From an uncultured archaeon (GTDB lineage: Archaea; Halobacteriota; Methanosarcinia; Methanosarcinales; Methanoperedenaceae): a DNA stretch of 6,562 nt. This document shows, one piece after another, positions 5,168-6,562 of the stretch. How positions within the stretch are numbered: the first letter of the stretch is position 1; each line of letters begins with the position of its first letter. The stretch is taken from assembly GCA_902386085.1 (NCBI GenBank), contig CABMIA010000036.1, forward strand, positions 1-6,562, written 5' to 3'. Below the pieces are notes generated by a model that saw only the letters and a program-made list of their open reading frames with translations, was not told where the DNA came from and searched no databases. The position numbers and the translations under genes were made by a program.

Positions 5168-5194
5168 GCAATATCCGCAATATCTGCAATATGG
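5168..5194. repeat. Three tandem 9-bp repeats upstream of the radical SAM gene
   Basis: GCAATATCC, GCAATATCT and GCAATATGG follow one another without a gap; seven bases (GCAATAT) are identical in all three. They lie in the 95-nt spacer between the exported-protein gene and the radical SAM gene, just upstream of the palindrome CTATTAATAG (5151-5160), which contains a possible TATA-like core. A repeated operator or a translated-region relic are both possible. Confidence 0.5.
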
Positions 5195-5217
5195 CTGATG
5201 ACTGAATTATTCAAGCT

Positions 5218-6198
5218 TCAATACAACCATCCGAACAATCTCTGGAAAAATCCAATCTCCTTCACATCCACGGGTGCCTGCAATGTAGTTGAATACTTGA
5301 TATCCCCATCCAGGTTTTCGTATCTGATCACAGTGTCCACTCCGTAGGTTTTTGGCTCGGCCTTGGGATCTGCCTTGATCTTGTACCTGGCAACTACGAC
5401 GTCGCCTGGTTTAATTGTATAGAGGAACGCCTGGTCATCTGTGGTGCTCAGGGGATCTCCGGGATTGATTATTGCCTTGGCATCCCTTGCTTCTTCCTCC
5501 CCCGTATTCTTGATCGCTATCTCCACGACATCCTCCCTTCCGGGAAAAAGGCTGCCTGTGGTTCGCACGACCTCGAAATCAGCCTGCGTTTTTACAATGA
5601 ATTTCAGGGTCTGGCTCTGGTTCATCATCGCATACCAGTAGCTTGCATCGTATGTTTGCGCAGTTGCATTCGGATTGGCGATCTGCACGTACTTCTGATA
5701 ATCATATGTAAGGTTCAGGTAAAGGTTATATGTTCCCGCCTTTGCTTTCTTATCTATTTTTATATCGAATTTTACGGGAGAATTCTCACCGCTTTTTATG
5801 GAACCGACCTGCTGGGCAGGGGATTTCACTTCAAGCGGGCTATCCGGATCGACAGAAAGCGATGCCACAATTGCGGTTGCGTCCACGATCTTCGTCTCAA
5901 GCTTGACTTCGGTCTGGGCTGCGTATGTTTCATCAAAGGTTGCAGGAGTATGGTCTCTTTCAAAACCCAGGAATTTCCCACGGTTCATCAAGTCAATGGG
6001 CAGGGTAATGGTCTGGTCCCGATCGAATTCATTGGTGCCGACAATAGTGGCGTTGATATCCGGGCTTCCGTATGCATAATAGTAATGCGCCCCGAAATCA
6101 AAGCTCCTGGGTATGGTATACGTACTCGGGACATCAGCAACTGCAATGCGGGTCGCAAGTATAACCAGCAGTAAAAAGGTGAATAAAAATTTCTTCAT
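5218..6198 (-). CDS. Exported beta-sandwich protein, COG1361 / S-layer-related type
   Basis: A 326-residue secreted protein. The N-terminus MKKFLFTFLLLVILATRIAVA is a signal peptide with cleavage likely near Ala21. The mature part is Ser/Thr/Asp-rich with repeated beta-sandwich character: one unit about 95-200 (VGSIKSGENSPVKFDIKID at 131-149, then KAGTYNLYLNLTY) and another about 205-310 (LFPGREDVVEIAIKNTGEEE at 217-236, then ARDAKAIINPGDP). The 'PG..v.i.i.NtG...A.dak' pattern is that of NEW3/CARDB-like domains in archaeal COG1361 proteins. NxS/T sequons occur at N49, N162, N177 and N193, and a short amphipathic tail FFQRLFGWLY ends the protein. The ATG lies 3 nt after the permease stop, and AGGAGG inside the permease's last codons serves as ribosome binding site, so the two are translationally coupled. 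It probably works on the outer face with that transporter; the ligand is unknown. Confidence 0.8.
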   Translation of the reverse strand: MKKFLFTFLLLVILATRIAVADVPSTYTIPRSFDFGAHYYYAYGSPDINATIVGTNEFDRDQTITLPIDLMNRGKFLGFERDHTPATFDETYAAQTEVKLETKIVDATAIVASLSVDPDSPLEVKSPAQQVGSIKSGENSPVKFDIKIDKKAKAGTYNLYLNLTYDYQKYVQIANPNATAQTYDASYWYAMMNQSQTLKFIVKTQADFEVVRTTGSLFPGREDVVEIAIKNTGEEEARDAKAIINPGDPLSTTDDQAFLYTIKPGDVVVARYKIKADPKAEPKTYGVDTVIRYENLDGDIKYSTTLQAPVDVKEIGFFQRLFGWLY

Positions 6199-6201
6199 TT
6201 C

Positions 6202-6562
6202 TTATACTTCCCTCCTGAAAAGATAGACCCCTAAAGCGAAATAAAAAATCGCAAAGAAAATGAGTATTATCAAATCGTTAGCTATAAAGGCCAGGCTCTG
6301 ACCCTTGATCATAATGGTACGCATTGCATCGTTAGCATATGTGAGAGGCACCATATAAGCAATCCAGCGCATCCAGTCCGGGGCTGAACCTAATGGATAG
6401 AAAACGCCTGTGGCAAACATGGAAGGAAAGCCGACTAACATGCTTATGGCCTGGAAAGAGATCATGTCCTCAGACACGGCAGATATAGCCATTCCGAGAC
6501 CCACTGCGCCAAAAGTGAATATGATAAGCACCAGGGCAACAAGCAGCCAGCTTCCATTCATA
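6202..6562 (-). CDS. ABC-2 type transporter permease, C-terminal part (runs off the window)
   Basis: The last ~119 residues of a membrane permease; the 5' part lies beyond the window edge, so the first Met read here is probably internal. Hydrophobic segments lie at about 6-28, 34-57 and 92-114. The stretch GVFYPLGSAPDWMRWIAYM followed by VPLTYANDAMR matches the conserved ABC-2 signature before the last membrane helix of DrrB-like exporters, and the end YFALGVYLFRREV is typical. Such permeases work with a separate ATPase, expected upstream outside the window, to export lipids, drugs or polysaccharides. It overlaps the ribosome binding site of the exported-protein gene. Substrate cannot be told from this half. 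Confidence 0.88.
   Translation of the reverse strand, partial: MNGSWLLVALVLIIFTFGAVGLGMAISAVSEDMISFQAISMLVGFPSMFATGVFYPLGSAPDWMRWIAYMVPLTYANDAMRTIMIKGQSLAFIANDLIILIFFAIFYFALGVYLFRREV

Noticed and set aside
5168..5194. Possible CRISPR-like array
   Set aside because: The repeat unit is only 9 bp, is contiguous and has no spacers; nothing in the window resembles a CRISPR repeat or a cas gene.
5656..6174. 172-residue open frame on the plus strand inside the exported-protein gene
   Set aside because: Antisense to a gene with a clear signal peptide, domain pattern and ribosome binding site; its Cys/Arg/Ile-rich composition is typical of a shadow frame.

Overview
The window looks like chromosomal DNA of a mesophilic euryarchaeon, most likely of the Methanosarcinales / 'Ca. 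Methanoperedens' type. The reasons are the end of an Sm-like RNA-binding protein gene, a zinc-ribbon L37e ribosomal protein gene (found in archaea and eukaryotes only), an Fe-S type PurF, and on the other strand a radical SAM enzyme, a COG1361-like exported protein and an ABC-2 permease, families common in that group. The genus is inference; the archaeal domain is well supported.

Region by region: (1) Positions 1-1670, plus strand, are a compact housekeeping operon: the lsm 3' end, rpl37e and purF, with gaps of 17 and 11 nt and a GGTGA-type ribosome binding site before each of the two complete genes. (2) Positions about 1671-3200, plus strand, are an accessory patch that looks richer in A+T. 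It holds an intact DUF4258 / YgiT-type zinc-finger pair (toxin-antitoxin-like), a long imperfect inverted repeat, two short unrecognised reading frames, an orphan antitoxin-like gene overlapping only the first ~15 codons of a PIN-domain toxin, the first ~22 codons of an antibiotic-biosynthesis-monooxygenase (ABM)-like protein, and a 25-nt near-copy (23/25) of the 3' end of purF. The patch is thus bracketed by the true purF end and a second copy of it about 1.5 kb away, as if DNA had been inserted at, or duplicated from, the purF 3' end and then decayed. (3) Positions 3210-6562, minus strand, read from right to left: an ABC-2 type permease (runs off the window), an exported beta-sandwich protein whose start lies 3 nt past the permease stop, a radical SAM/SPASM protein resembling peptide-modifying enzymes, and a 237-residue protein with its own strong TATA box.

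The most interesting part is the last pair. The radical SAM/SPASM protein has complete cluster ligands. Its downstream neighbour has no family I can name with certainty, but it shows the order of elements of a caspase-like (clan CD) cysteine peptidase: a first strand ending LLIG, a hydrophobic strand followed by THAG, a strand followed by DCCKS, and a late helical stretch. A SPASM maturase next to a caspase-like peptidase, close to an exporter permease, would fit a ribosomally made, modified and cleaved peptide. No precursor peptide gene is visible, so this is a hypothesis. The permease and exported protein form a separate, translationally close pair that may or may not belong to it.
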